IMG/VR virus record: IMGVR_UViG_3300017991_000092
Span: 1 to 64,000 of that record
Direction: 5' to 3' (one strand)
Length of the DNA stretch: 64,000 bases
Origin: a virus
Part shown: positions 16,892-25,887 of the stretch, one piece after another
How the letters are laid out: every line of letters begins with the position of its first letter
Numbering within the stretch: the stretch's first letter is position 1
Translations under genes and position numbers: made by a program
The notes under the pieces: generated by a model
What the model was told of the DNA's origin: nothing
The model's database searches: none
What the model saw: the letters and a program-made list of their open reading frames with translations, nothing else

Positions 16892-17987
16892 TGTTGATAA
16901 ACAATGTTTTCATATAGTCGGACCCGCCGGAGTGGGAAAGACTCAAATTTGTGAACAGATACAAATCGAACTTACCGAAGAATTGAAACAGCCGGTTGAG
17001 ATGATTATGGTCAAATCACCGGTCCTGTCCAGAGATGATTTCATTATCCCATTTCCGATTGTGGATAATGGAAATACATCATTCCGAATGTTATATTCCG
17101 ACTTCGTTCCGAAAGATCCAGATAGTATTGGACTATTTGTGATCGACGAATTCTCAAGAGGTGATCACTCACTTCAACAATTGCTGTGGCAAGTACAAAA
17201 TGAGTATAAGGTCCACTTGTATGATTTTCCAAAGAAGTGGTTTGTTATCTCTATTGATAACCCTGATGACTCTGAATACCAAATGGATACAATGGAAGAC
17301 GCTGCTGGGTTGAGGAGGCAGCTACATCTGTATACTGAGGTTAGTGTTCCAGACTTCTTGTCCCATGCGATGAAGAAGGAGTTCCACCCAACAATTATTC
17401 AATTTATCCAAGCTCATCCGGACTTTCTCTATGACTTTAATGCTCAGAAGGTTGGCGCGGTATTTTCTAACCCAGCAAGTTACGAGAAGTTGTCTGACCA
17501 AATGTGGAAGTTTGAGTTGGGTAGAGGAATTAAAGAAAGTTACAATGAGATAGAGCCACTTGCTGCTGGATTGCTTAATTCCAGTAAAGCAAGAATGTTT
17601 ATCGAGTTCATCCAAGAAGGAAAGGATGTGAACCCAAGAGATATCTTTTATGATTATAAGAAGAAAGTACGTCCGATAATCATAAATCTCAAAAGAGAAA
17701 AAGATAATGCCACTCTTGGAAATATTATGACTGGGTTCTTGACCTTTGTGACATCGGAACGTCCGACTCATACAACAAAGAAAATTAAGGATAATGTCTC
17801 TCAGTTTTTGGTTGATATGCCTATTGATACTTCGGCAATCTTTATGTCATCTCTTGATGGTATGGAGAGGACTTCACCAGAGTTTGTATACATGGCGGAA
17901 TTCCATCGAGCATTGTTGGAACATGGTGATACATACCGTGTACACTTTTATGAAAAGGCGATCCAAGCAGCTGAAAATGGGAGGTAG
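16764..17987 (+). CDS. MoxR-type AAA+ ATPase
   Basis: 407 residues. Walker A 'G-P-A-G-V-G-K-T' is at ~52-60 and Walker B 'L-F-V-I-D-E-F-S' at ~125-132, followed by a Gln/Leu-rich stretch and 'S-I-D-N-P' sensor-like residues, as in MoxR/RavA AAA+ proteins. The next gene encodes a VWA/metallopeptidase-like partner two bases downstream, the classic MoxR-VWA pairing in which the ATPase remodels or loads metal into a client complex. Start chosen at the ATG after AAAGGAGAAG. In phages such pairs are common but their client is unknown. Confidence 0.8.
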   Translation: MARNVEQKYFERLDIAVLPISKIKSLIKGDILGTLNAWSSGRNVDKQCFHIVGPAGVGKTQICEQIQIELTEELKQPVEMIMVKSPVLSRDDFIIPFPIVDNGNTSFRMLYSDFVPKDPDSIGLFVIDEFSRGDHSLQQLLWQVQNEYKVHLYDFPKKWFVISIDNPDDSEYQMDTMEDAAGLRRQLHLYTEVSVPDFLSHAMKKEFHPTIIQFIQAHPDFLYDFNAQKVGAVFSNPASYEKLSDQMWKFELGRGIKESYNEIEPLAAGLLNSSKARMFIEFIQEGKDVNPRDIFYDYKKKVRPIIINLKREKDNATLGNIMTGFLTFVTSERPTHTTKKIKDNVSQFLVDMPIDTSAIFMSSLDGMERTSPEFVYMAEFHRALLEHGDTYRVHFYEKAIQAAENGR

Positions 17988-17989
17988 GT

Positions 17990-19276
17990 ATGGAACAAAG
18001 CGAGAGATTACGAGAATTAGTAGCTGTGATGACATTTCAAAACAGTTACTGGGGTTATCTCTTTGCTAGGATTCGTCGAGTTGAAGATTCAAATCTTCCA
18101 TCAATTATGGGTGTTAGTCCAAATTCGGACGGAACTATTTCATTAAGATTTCATCCGGAGTTAGTAAGAGATACAGATGATGAAAATTTGAAATGGATCC
18201 TTGAGCATGAAGGAATGCATGTATTGAATAAACATATTCCAAGGCTCTTAACTATCTTAGCCAATGAGGTTGATCAGAAGCGAGAAATGGCTAAGATGGC
18301 AGTTTGGAATATTGCTGCGGATTGTGCAGTTAACGTGGCTATTGCAATACCCAAAATCTTAAAGATTGGTGGGAGACCATGGACTGGTCAACATCCAGAC
18401 TTATATGGACTACCAGACGATAGATCGACTGAGTATTATTTCTCCAAACTAATGAGTGAATACGATTCAATGGAGTCGGAAGGTGGAGAAGGTTCAGGAG
18501 AAGATTTGTTTGGTATGGCTGACGATGTAGATGACCATGGCTCATGGGGTAACGTAACAAAACAAGTAACAGATGTTGGATCTTTAGCAAGAAAGATTGA
18601 CGGATATACAAAGAAGATAATCAAAGAATCTTTGAAAGCTGCTGGTAGGAATCGTGGTACAATACCCGGTCATATTATGGAGCTTATTGAGTCTGCTCTT
18701 GAACCTCCAAAGGTCCCGTATTACCAATTAATCCGGCGACTTATAAGAGGCTCAAAAATGAGCAAATTCAAACGAGCATTCACAAAGGTGAATCGAAAAC
18801 GAACTTATGTGTTTACAATCGGAGAACTAAATATCCCTCAAATCTCGCCGTTTCCAGGGAGAACCAGAGACTTTACATTCAATATCTGTGTCCTAATTGA
18901 TACCTCCGGAAGTATGTCACCGGATGATATTAAAGAAGGTCTCTCAGGAGTTAAGAACATAATCGAGAATGATAGACATTGTAAGTTGACCGTTCTTGAG
19001 AATGATACACATCTCCAAAAAGAGTACGAATGTAAAAAGATTCGTGATATTGATTTTGAAGTAAAAGGTCGTGGTGGAACTATACTCGAACCAGGACTGA
19101 GAAGAGCGAGAGAATTGAGACCGGATGTAACCTTATGTTTTACAGATGGTTACTGTGATGATATTAACACTTTACCCAGAAAGATACTTCCTCGAAAGTT
19201 AATCTGGGCGATCCAACAAAATGGTACAGCTGAACATGTGAATAAAACTGGATACATAGTGAGGATTGAAAAATGA
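17990..19276 (+). CDS. VWA-like protein with metallopeptidase-type domain (DUF2201-like)
   Basis: 428 residues. The N-terminal half carries H-E-G-M-H at ~73-77, a zinc-binding HExxH, followed by 'N-I-A-A-D-C-A-V-N' as in the putative metallopeptidase domain of DUF2201 proteins. The C-terminal half has the VWA MIDAS motif 'L-I-D-T-S-G-S-M' at ~301-308 and 'C-F-T-D-G-Y'. The two domains are joined by a charged Gly/Asp-rich loop. It is the expected partner of the MoxR ATPase just upstream. Whether it cleaves proteins is not established for the family. Confidence 0.8.
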   Translation: MEQSERLRELVAVMTFQNSYWGYLFARIRRVEDSNLPSIMGVSPNSDGTISLRFHPELVRDTDDENLKWILEHEGMHVLNKHIPRLLTILANEVDQKREMAKMAVWNIAADCAVNVAIAIPKILKIGGRPWTGQHPDLYGLPDDRSTEYYFSKLMSEYDSMESEGGEGSGEDLFGMADDVDDHGSWGNVTKQVTDVGSLARKIDGYTKKIIKESLKAAGRNRGTIPGHIMELIESALEPPKVPYYQLIRRLIRGSKMSKFKRAFTKVNRKRTYVFTIGELNIPQISPFPGRTRDFTFNICVLIDTSGSMSPDDIKEGLSGVKNIIENDRHCKLTVLENDTHLQKEYECKKIRDIDFEVKGRGGTILEPGLRRARELRPDVTLCFTDGYCDDINTLPRKILPRKLIWAIQQNGTAEHVNKTGYIVRIEK

Positions 19277-19506
19277 TACCAGAATGGGGATGTTTCAAAG
19301 GGTTAACGTTTATGTGACTTCCACTTCAATATTGGCTACGTGTTAGCGAATTGGCGTTTATAGTCTGGGCTGTTTTTATGATCTTTACATTTACAATGAT
19401 TTACCAACTCATAAAGATGGGCGCAAATGAATTTGGCGTAACGAAGTGGGAATTTATCAAGGACATGTTCAAGGAGACGTATGGATGGATATGGAAAAAG
19501 AAATAG
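19273..19506 (+). pseudogene. Small membrane protein gene interrupted by an in-frame TGA
   Basis: ATG overlaps the upstream stop (ATGA). After 14 codons (M-I-P-E-W-G-C-F-K-G-L-T-F-M) a TGA at 19315-19317 interrupts the frame, which then continues for 62 sense codons to a TAG. The continuation starts L-P-L-Q-Y-W-L-R-V and holds a clear transmembrane segment (L-A-F-I-V-W-A-V-F-M-I-F-T-F) and an amphipathic basic tail. A TGG-to-TGA change would explain the break. Alternatives are internal TTG initiation, read-through, or sequencing error. Confidence 0.5.
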
Positions 19507-19898
19507 CAAATAAAATCATGCTACTTGGTAAGTGGAGCAATCCGAAACCAGGAACCGGAGCTTCTGTTATGTATCGTGCAGCTTGTGATTGTACCGATCC
19601 TGATTGTGATATCACAATAGATATGGAATATGACCCAGATTTTGGTATGATAGATCTCATGTTTTATAAAGATGTTCATACGTTTGACGAAGTATGGGAC
19701 CCAGAAACTGGAGCAGATCATATTCGCAATATCATAGGACGAATCAAGAAAGCACTAAAATTGATCTTTACTGGGCGATTAAAAATGGAAGAGTCGTTCC
19801 ATATCCAAGGTGAAGACCAAATTGATGGATGGATAGAAGCTCTACGAAAGGGGAAGGAGTTCATATTAGAGGACTTAAGAAAGATGCAAGAGGAGTAG
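19485..19898 (+). CDS. Hypothetical protein
   Basis: 137 residues from the ATG eight bases after AAGGAG (19471-19476); it overlaps the interrupted gene upstream by 22 bases. Acidic, with 'C-D-C-T-D-P-D-C-D' (three Cys, four Asp) near residue 30 that may bind a metal. No family recognised. It directly precedes the topoisomerase ATPase subunit. Confidence 0.65.
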   Translation: MDMEKEIANKIMLLGKWSNPKPGTGASVMYRAACDCTDPDCDITIDMEYDPDFGMIDLMFYKDVHTFDEVWDPETGADHIRNIIGRIKKALKLIFTGRLKMEESFHIQGEDQIDGWIEALRKGKEFILEDLRKMQEE

Positions 19899-19900
19899 AT

Positions 19901-21691
19901 ATGGCACAATATACTGCGAAAGATATAAGAACGCTTAATCCAATGGAGCAGATACGTCTCTCTCCAGGTATGTGGATTGGTCCTACAGAAGATCCACACC
20001 ACCTAATTGAAGAGGCGTTGGATAATGCTCTGGATGAAGCTCAAGGAGGACACGTGTCAATAATCGCTGTGAATATTGACACAAAGAATAATGTCTGTGC
20101 AGTTATAGATAATGGAAGAGGTATTCCAATATCTGACAATACTCCTGTAAAGATTTCTACTGAGTTATTCTCAGGAGCAAAATTCCAGGACAAAAAGACT
20201 GCATATGAAATAGCGAGTGGTCTTCATGGTGTTGGTCTTGTTGCTGTGAATGCTTTGAGTACAGATTACGAAGTAGACATTTACAGGAATGGTAAGCATG
20301 GATATTTCCTTTTTAAAGATGGGAAGTTGAAAAAGAAGTACATTAAACCATTCAAAAGTGAAAAACCTTTTTCAACGAAGATTCAATTCAAACCAAACCC
20401 AAAAACATTTGAAAGTACAATTCCGGATCTAGATCGAATAAGGAGACGGTTGAGTACAGCATCTGCGGAGATGGGGAAAAAGATTTCTTTTGTATTACAG
20501 GTAGATAACAAGAAAGAGGTATTCAAATTATCTCTAACGGATCACTTTGGACAGCATTGTTTAAATAATGGAGAAGAGAATACGGGTATAGCTGGATTGA
20601 AATCGTCCATAACACCTGAAGCATTTAATGTTCTCTTGTCATATTCTTTGAATGGTAGTATGACTCCAAAGGTTTTGTCATCTGTAAATCTTCTTCCGGT
20701 CGACTCAGGTGGGACACACGTCAATTGTTTTTACGATATTTTGAGAGAGTTCTTCTCTGCGAAAGCAAAGAAAGCGGGATATCGTTTCCTTCCAAATGAT
20801 TGTCTGATTGGTCTGAGAGCATATTTAATGCTCAGTCTAAGAGAACCAAAGTTCTCAAGTCAGACAAAAGAGAAACTTACCAACAGAAAAACTGACATGG
20901 AGAAATTGTCAGCTCAACTCAAAACACAAATCGAAACCTACTTTACAAAACACGGGGACAAATTAGAACTGCTACTCCAGCGTTTCGCAGACTATCGAGC
21001 GCGACTGGAAGCGAAGAAGATCAAAACCGCACCCAACGGAAAGAGAGTAGCTACGAAATTCACAAAGCTGAGAGACTGTACGTCAAAAATGGGTGAACTG
21101 TTTATAGTAGAAGGAGATTCAGCAGGCGGCGGTTTTGTATCTTGTCGTGATCCAAGGAAGCATGCAATCTTACCTTTGAGAGGAAAAATTCCTTCAGCTG
21201 CAAGTGCGAAAGACATCTTAAAGAATAAGGAAATTGGAGAACTGATTCAGTCGTTAGGAACGGGTGTTGGACCTACTTTCAATTTGAAGAATTTGAAGTA
21301 TAATAAGATTATATGTGCTACAGATGCTGACGAGGATGGGTATCATATTCTCTGTCTTGTTACTCTGGTTTTAGCAGTTCTAGTCCCCGAAGTCATTAAA
21401 GCTGGTAAGTATTATTTCGTCCAGACTCCACTGTGGGCTATAAATGAAAGAAAAACATTTACCCCAATCTGGACAGATGAAGAACTTACAAAAGCGAGAG
21501 AAGCAAATCGACATCTAACTCGACTCAAAGGGTTGGGTGAATTGAATCCTGACCAATTGAAAGTTGTTACGATTGACTCAACAAGAAAACTTGTACCGAT
21601 TCCATACACAAAGAATCTCGGAAAGATCATAAAACTCTTTTCGGACTCAAGTCAAAAACGAAAACTTCTAGAAGGAAAATGGAAAGTATAG
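19901..21691 (+). CDS. Type IIA DNA topoisomerase, ATPase/TOPRIM subunit (GyrB/ParE/gp39-60-like)
   Basis: 596 residues. GHKL ATPase motifs: 'E-E-A-L-D-N-A-L-D-E' (~38-47), 'I-D-N-G-R-G-I-P', 'G-L-H-G-V-G-L' near residue 109, and 'G-G-T-H'. The C-terminal TOPRIM domain shows 'I-V-E-G-D-S-A-G-G' (~401-409), 'P-L-R-G-K-I' and 'D-A-D-E-D-G' (~475-480), which bind the Mg needed for strand cleavage. It works with the cleavage subunit at 22019 to pass duplex DNA and relieve torsion in replication. T4 splits this region into genes 39 and 60; here it is one gene. Start chosen after GAGGAG. Confidence 0.93.
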   Translation: MAQYTAKDIRTLNPMEQIRLSPGMWIGPTEDPHHLIEEALDNALDEAQGGHVSIIAVNIDTKNNVCAVIDNGRGIPISDNTPVKISTELFSGAKFQDKKTAYEIASGLHGVGLVAVNALSTDYEVDIYRNGKHGYFLFKDGKLKKKYIKPFKSEKPFSTKIQFKPNPKTFESTIPDLDRIRRRLSTASAEMGKKISFVLQVDNKKEVFKLSLTDHFGQHCLNNGEENTGIAGLKSSITPEAFNVLLSYSLNGSMTPKVLSSVNLLPVDSGGTHVNCFYDILREFFSAKAKKAGYRFLPNDCLIGLRAYLMLSLREPKFSSQTKEKLTNRKTDMEKLSAQLKTQIETYFTKHGDKLELLLQRFADYRARLEAKKIKTAPNGKRVATKFTKLRDCTSKMGELFIVEGDSAGGGFVSCRDPRKHAILPLRGKIPSAASAKDILKNKEIGELIQSLGTGVGPTFNLKNLKYNKIICATDADEDGYHILCLVTLVLAVLVPEVIKAGKYYFVQTPLWAINERKTFTPIWTDEELTKAREANRHLTRLKGLGELNPDQLKVVTIDSTRKLVPIPYTKNLGKIIKLFSDSSQKRKLLEGKWKV

Positions 21692-21700
21692 GAGGTGTAA

Positions 21701-21862
21701 ATGTCCCAGAAGAGAAAAAATAGCACCCCAGCTAGGACCCGGTATAATGCTGAGAAGAGATGGGAAGTCAATAAACTGAAAAAACAAGAGAAGCACAAAA
21801 AACGTGTGGAGAAGAAGGCTCAAAGGAAAAAGGACCGTGAAAATACTGAATCCATGTCGTAA
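21701..21862 (+). CDS. Small highly basic protein (53 aa)
   Basis: ATG six bases after GGAGGT encodes 53 residues, about 40% Lys/Arg, with a long charged helix (K-L-K-K-Q-E-K-H-K-K-R-V-E-K-K). It is translationally coupled to the topoisomerase gene. Likely nucleic-acid binding by charge only. Its 3' end overlaps the start of the next small gene. Confidence 0.55.
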   Translation: MSQKRKNSTPARTRYNAEKRWEVNKLKKQEKHKKRVEKKAQRKKDRENTESMS

Positions 21863-22007
21863 TTGTGTGATCAAAATGTGTTGTACATGTCGGTGTCCTG
21901 ATCGTCGGGATTACTGGGATACGAGAGAAAATTTTTCTTGGTGGATAGCTCACGCTTGTAAGTGGGTTGCAACGATTAATATCATTTATATATTCTTTGT
22001 AAAATGA
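21837..22007 (+). CDS. Cys-rich small membrane protein, PCxxCVIKMCC family
   Basis: 56 residues from a GTG five bases after AAAGGAAAAAGG. The N-terminus N-P-C-R-N-C-V-I-K-M-C-C-T-C-R-C is nearly identical in pattern to the gene at 25693 and similar to 16535. The C-terminal third is hydrophobic (A-T-I-N-I-I-Y-I-F-F-V), a probable membrane anchor. The Cys set suggests metal binding; no function known. Confidence 0.55.
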   Translation: MKILNPCRNCVIKMCCTCRCPDRRDYWDTRENFSWWIAHACKWVATINIIYIFFVK

Positions 22008-22018
22008 GAGGGAGATAA

Positions 22019-23347
22019 ATGGATCAGTTAATACCGCAGTGGTATAGAAGATATGGCGAGTATGTGAACTCATTTAGATCCTTCCCGTTAAAAGACGATG
22101 GTTTGAAACCTGTTGAAAGAAGACTTTTAATTACCGCTTATTTAGTTGCTCGTGATAAGCGAGTTAAGTCAGCTAGTGTGGATGGAACTTGTATTGCGAA
22201 ATACCATCCACATGGTTCATGTTATGGAACTATTGTACAGTTGGTCAAAAATGGTTTTCTTGAAGGTCAAGGAAATTTTGGAAATAGCTTGGGAGTAGAT
22301 CCATCACCTCCAGCAGCTATGAGATACACAGAGTGTAAGCTACCAAAGTCCACCCTTGATATGGCTTTTAAGTACATTAAACATGTTCCATACATCGAAG
22401 GTGAACTCAGTAATGAGGAACCTGCATTTCTACCAACAATGTTTCCATTCTGTCTTATGGGAAGGGAGTACACTCAAGGAATTGGATTTGGTTTTAGAAC
22501 CTACGTTCCTTGTTACCGTCTTGAAGATCTTCATAAGAGACTTATGTTTCTTTTGAAGGTCAGAAAGACCAAACCAACAATTCGACCCATAACCGATTGT
22601 CAAATCCTGTCTCCGGATACTGAGTTGGAAACTTTGCTAACGACCGGTAAAGCTACGATAAAGGTTAAAGGAGTTATCGTAATAACCAAAACACACTGCA
22701 AAGCAAGACTCAAATCTTGGCCACCGGGTAGACGATTCGAGTCCATTCTGGGTAAATTCAAAAAAGAACTTGAGAACAACGACATTGGTTTTATCGACCA
22801 ATCGAATGATGAGGTCGGTACAGCAATAGATTTTACAGTCTTGAAGCAAAGAAATCGAGATAAAATCTTCAGCTCATTTGTGAAGAAACTCGAAGCCGCT
22901 GTAACCGGAACTATTTCATTTGAAGCTATTACGGTTGATAGGAATAGTCATGTGAATCTAACCTCAGTAGATGAAATGCTCCTTGGGACATATGTAAATT
23001 TCAAGGAAGTAAATGAAGCCATGCTGAAATATGAAATTCAAAAGAATAACTCCATGATTAAAGAGTTGCAAGATTTGGAGAAAATTAGAGCTCCATTATC
23101 TGCAATTCTAAAACAGACACCTGGTAGACTTACAAAGAAATTACTTGAAAAGTCTATTAAGTTTATCTCTGATAAGTCTGGAGTTCCCGTAAAGACAGTT
23201 AAGGAGTTGATAGCAAAATATCATATTCAAAAACTCTTAACAGTTGATACGGATACAGGTGAATTAAGACAAAAAGGAAAGGAACTAACGAGTTCCTTAA
23301 AGAATATTGACCAGTTTGTACTGAGTCAATATGACGCGGTAAAATAG
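22019..23347 (+). CDS. Type IIA DNA topoisomerase, DNA-cleavage subunit (GyrA/ParC/gp52-like)
   Basis: 442 residues, the size of T4 gp52, without the GyrA C-terminal pinwheel. Motifs: 'D-G-L-K-P-V-E-R-R' at the N-terminus, 'Y-H-P-H-G' (helix-turn-helix/cleavage domain), 'G-Q-G-N-F-G' and 'A-A-M-R-Y-T-E' with the catalytic Tyr at residue 103, which forms the covalent link to DNA. The C-terminal half is a coiled-coil tower. It pairs with the subunit at 19901, from which it is separated by two tiny genes. Confidence 0.93.
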   Translation: MDQLIPQWYRRYGEYVNSFRSFPLKDDGLKPVERRLLITAYLVARDKRVKSASVDGTCIAKYHPHGSCYGTIVQLVKNGFLEGQGNFGNSLGVDPSPPAAMRYTECKLPKSTLDMAFKYIKHVPYIEGELSNEEPAFLPTMFPFCLMGREYTQGIGFGFRTYVPCYRLEDLHKRLMFLLKVRKTKPTIRPITDCQILSPDTELETLLTTGKATIKVKGVIVITKTHCKARLKSWPPGRRFESILGKFKKELENNDIGFIDQSNDEVGTAIDFTVLKQRNRDKIFSSFVKKLEAAVTGTISFEAITVDRNSHVNLTSVDEMLLGTYVNFKEVNEAMLKYEIQKNNSMIKELQDLEKIRAPLSAILKQTPGRLTKKLLEKSIKFISDKSGVPVKTVKELIAKYHIQKLLTVDTDTGELRQKGKELTSSLKNIDQFVLSQYDAVK

Positions 23348-23355
23348 GAGGAGAT

Positions 23356-23949
23356 ATGTATGAGGAACTTCAGAAGTGGGTAAATGAAAATGTCCCTGAT
23401 GATAAACTCATTTGGAAACGAGGACTTGGTGACCAGGTGATGTTTGTCAGGGATAAGATCCCAGCAATCTTGGCGAGATCATCCGAAGAGTATCGGGGAA
23501 TCAAAGAACGAATTATGGTTGTCAGTACTCACCATTCAAAGTCAGTATGTCTTCCAGTGTATCGTCTTGAATGGTTCGACTATACATTCACGATGCGATA
23601 CAATTTCTATAATTGGATAGTATCTGTAAGGACACCGTATGGAAAACCATTCTATAACATTGACTGGCTAGGAATGATTACCTCGGAGGATAAGGATATC
23701 AATTCCGTATATTGTGAAGGGTTCTCAAAAGATGATGTCTATGGAGCCTACAAAGATGGAGAGAGAAAGTTTACAATTTCTCTATACGATAACTATGAAC
23801 TCTATACATTCTTTAAAGTCATAAAGAATTGGGTAGTAAAGGAGGAAGCTAAACGTGTACAGAATCAGGCGAATTTATCATGTGACGATGGGTCACAGAC
23901 TGAGCAAACATCTGGGTCTGTGCCAGAACTTTCACGGGCACAATGTTGA
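23356..23949 (+). CDS. Hypothetical protein overlapping queD
   Basis: 197 residues, aromatic-rich (many Tyr, Phe, Trp), no recognised family. It follows the topoisomerase by eight bases after GGAGGAG. The last 31 residues are read from the 95 bases shared with queD in another frame and are low in complexity, so the functional part is probably the first ~165 residues. Confidence 0.6.
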   Translation: MYEELQKWVNENVPDDKLIWKRGLGDQVMFVRDKIPAILARSSEEYRGIKERIMVVSTHHSKSVCLPVYRLEWFDYTFTMRYNFYNWIVSVRTPYGKPFYNIDWLGMITSEDKDINSVYCEGFSKDDVYGAYKDGERKFTISLYDNYELYTFFKVIKNWVVKEEAKRVQNQANLSCDDGSQTEQTSGSVPELSRAQC

Positions 23950-24286
23950 ATTTGAAATATCATTGTCAGCTCCATCATTGAATGATAATGATATGATTAT
24001 GGACTTTTCAGAATTAAAAGAGATTGGTGAGAACATATTTGAAATGATGGATCACGCCACACTCTTTAATCCCACAGATGAAAATCTTAAGTTCTTTCAA
24101 GAGCATGGATTCAAGACATTGACATTTCCGACGAAAGCGAATGAGGATCCGACTGCTGAGGTAACATGTAAGTGGGTGTACAGGATTTTTCGCGCGGGTT
24201 TGGACGAGCGAGGTCTTGAAGATGTTACTATTGACTTTGTTCGTATGTGGGAAAACAAGAACTCAATGGCGGAGTACAGTGAATAA
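23855..24286 (+). CDS. queD: 6-carboxy-5,6,7,8-tetrahydropterin synthase (QueD/PTPS family)
   Basis: 143 residues. It converts 7,8-dihydroneopterin triphosphate to 6-carboxytetrahydropterin in 7-deazaguanine (preQ0) synthesis. The zinc ligands are visible: H14 in 'M-G-H-R-L' and H27/H29 in 'C-Q-N-F-H-G-H-N', with the catalytic Cys at 23. Further marks are 'M-D-F-S-E-L-K', 'M-D-H-A-T-L', 'P-T-A-E-V' and a C-terminal Glu. The GTG start lies seven bases after AAAGGAGG (23840-23847) inside the upstream gene. FolE2, which makes its substrate, is at 47634. QueE and QueC were not found in the window. Paralogues can act in biopterin synthesis, but the Cys favours QueD. Confidence 0.85.
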   Translation: MYRIRRIYHVTMGHRLSKHLGLCQNFHGHNVEFEISLSAPSLNDNDMIMDFSELKEIGENIFEMMDHATLFNPTDENLKFFQEHGFKTLTFPTKANEDPTAEVTCKWVYRIFRAGLDERGLEDVTIDFVRMWENKNSMAEYSE

Positions 24287-25692
24287 TGTTAAAGTTTAAG
24301 AGAAGATCAGGGATCATCATTCCACGGGAGTACGAGCAGTATGATTTCTACCAGATGATCCTGAAGCATTTAACGAGACGTCAACAAAACTACAACTCAC
24401 CAGACTTTGTAGTCAACCAATTCTTTTCACAGTCAGATAAGTTTCTGACCATTCCTAGATTCTTCCCATTACAAAATTACATAGAGTGCGGGTATGTCGA
24501 CGCCCAGCATGAAGGACAAGATATTGATATTGAACACAAGATAACTCCAAGAAATGAAACACAAGAAAAGACAATGGAGTTTATGTGTAACAATGACAAT
24601 GGGATTATCCAGCTGGGTCCAGGAATGGGAAAGACAGTAATCAGTATTTATATGATTGCGAAAAAGAAAAAGAAGACTTTTATTCTGGTGCATCGAGATT
24701 CTCTCGATAAACAATGGCGCAAACGACTCATCGAGCATTCTTCTCTTAAAGAAAAGGATATTGCTTTACTAACAACTGCAAAATTGGAAGAGCATTTGCA
24801 ATATCCAGTCGTAATTGCTACAACACAAACGTTTACGTCAATACTCAAACGACGTAGAATGGACTTCCTTATCGAGTTAGATAAAGCAAACATCGGGGTA
24901 TTTATCGGAGATGAGGTTCATACTACGGTAGGTGCTCCCACATTTAGTCAGTGTTCCATACACATGCCATCTAAGGTGACGTTCGGACTTAGCGCCACTC
25001 CCTACAGATGGGATGGGAACACTGACATTATCGAGTACCATCTTGGAGATGTCTTTGGAATTGATGACGATTCTGATACTATGTCTGCGGATGTAACTAT
25101 TCTACTCTCTGACTATGGTATTGATTCTCCAAGGAGGTACAAATACTTACATTGGGAAGGTCAGTTTCAGCGCTCGCGATACCTTAACATTATGAAAAAC
25201 TCAACGACCTTTATGACTTTGGTAAAAGCAATGATTAGAAGATTACAAGATCGAAATCTTTTGGTCATTTGTGAGCGAGTTAAGAAACTGATCGACCCTT
25301 TGTATGATTGGTCGAAACATCCAGATAAGAAGAAATTTATAGCTGGTTCGCCATTATCAAATTTGGAAAGTCAGTTAACATTCTCAACTCCAGGTAAGAT
25401 ACGAGATGGTATTGATGCTCCATGGAAGGATACATTAATTATTACATCACCTGTTAGAAATATTGAACAGTTGAGTGGTCGAGTGATTCGAACAAAACCT
25501 GGAAAGAAACAACCAGTTATAATTGATATGGTTGATTATGGGTGTCCAGATATGTCTCGTCAAACTTATAGTAGAATTAAATACTACAAAAAGAAAGGAT
25601 GGAAGATAAGGTACATATTTGTCAATCCTGTTAACATGCAAAAACATGAGATGGAGGAAGACGAAGCTCTTCGAATCATCAAAGGAGAGTAG
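24286..25692 (+). CDS. SF2 helicase, UvsW-like
   Basis: 468 residues. Motif I 'G-P-G-M-G-K-T' (~110-116), motif Ia near 'L-V-H-R-D-S-L', motif II 'G-D-E-V-H' (~208-212), motif III 'S-A-T-P' and motif VI 'Q-L-S-G-R-V-I-R' define a superfamily 2 helicase. Size and context (next to SbcC/D homologues) match T4 UvsW, an ATP-dependent enzyme that unwinds branched DNA and R-loops and drives the origin-to-recombination switch. The N-terminal ~90 residues correspond to the DNA-recognition region but were not matched in detail. Start ATG shares a base with the queD stop. Confidence 0.85.
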   Translation: MLKFKRRSGIIIPREYEQYDFYQMILKHLTRRQQNYNSPDFVVNQFFSQSDKFLTIPRFFPLQNYIECGYVDAQHEGQDIDIEHKITPRNETQEKTMEFMCNNDNGIIQLGPGMGKTVISIYMIAKKKKKTFILVHRDSLDKQWRKRLIEHSSLKEKDIALLTTAKLEEHLQYPVVIATTQTFTSILKRRRMDFLIELDKANIGVFIGDEVHTTVGAPTFSQCSIHMPSKVTFGLSATPYRWDGNTDIIEYHLGDVFGIDDDSDTMSADVTILLSDYGIDSPRRYKYLHWEGQFQRSRYLNIMKNSTTFMTLVKAMIRRLQDRNLLVICERVKKLIDPLYDWSKHPDKKKFIAGSPLSNLESQLTFSTPGKIRDGIDAPWKDTLIITSPVRNIEQLSGRVIRTKPGKKQPVIIDMVDYGCPDMSRQTYSRIKYYKKKGWKIRYIFVNPVNMQKHEMEEDEALRIIKGE

Positions 25693-25887
25693 ATGCGACG
25701 ACCCAATCCTTATGGTATTGGTCCAGTTCCAATATTTGATCCATGTGAAAAATGTGTGATTAAAATGTGTTGCTCATATCTTTGTGAAGAGAAGATCAAA
25801 TATGAAGGAGCAAAAGTACCACCAATAAAAACTAGAGTATACACGAAAGGAAAAAGAATAAAATGCGTAAAAAAGCGGATTTCGTAA
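25693..25887 (+). CDS. Cys-rich small protein, PCxxCVIKMCC family
   Basis: 64 residues, starting immediately after the helicase stop. The segment D-P-C-E-K-C-V-I-K-M-C-C-S-Y-L-C at ~16-31 repeats the pattern at 21837 and 16535; the C-terminus is Lys-rich. A metal-binding role is inferred from the Cys spacing. It overlaps the next gene by 25 bases. Confidence 0.6.
   Translation: MRRPNPYGIGPVPIFDPCEKCVIKMCCSYLCEEKIKYEGAKVPPIKTRVYTKGKRIKCVKKRIS

Noticed and set aside
19273-19506. Genetic code change (TGA read as Trp) across the genome
   Set aside because: TGA clearly ends many genes in this window, often in ATGA overlaps, and Trp is encoded by TGG throughout.
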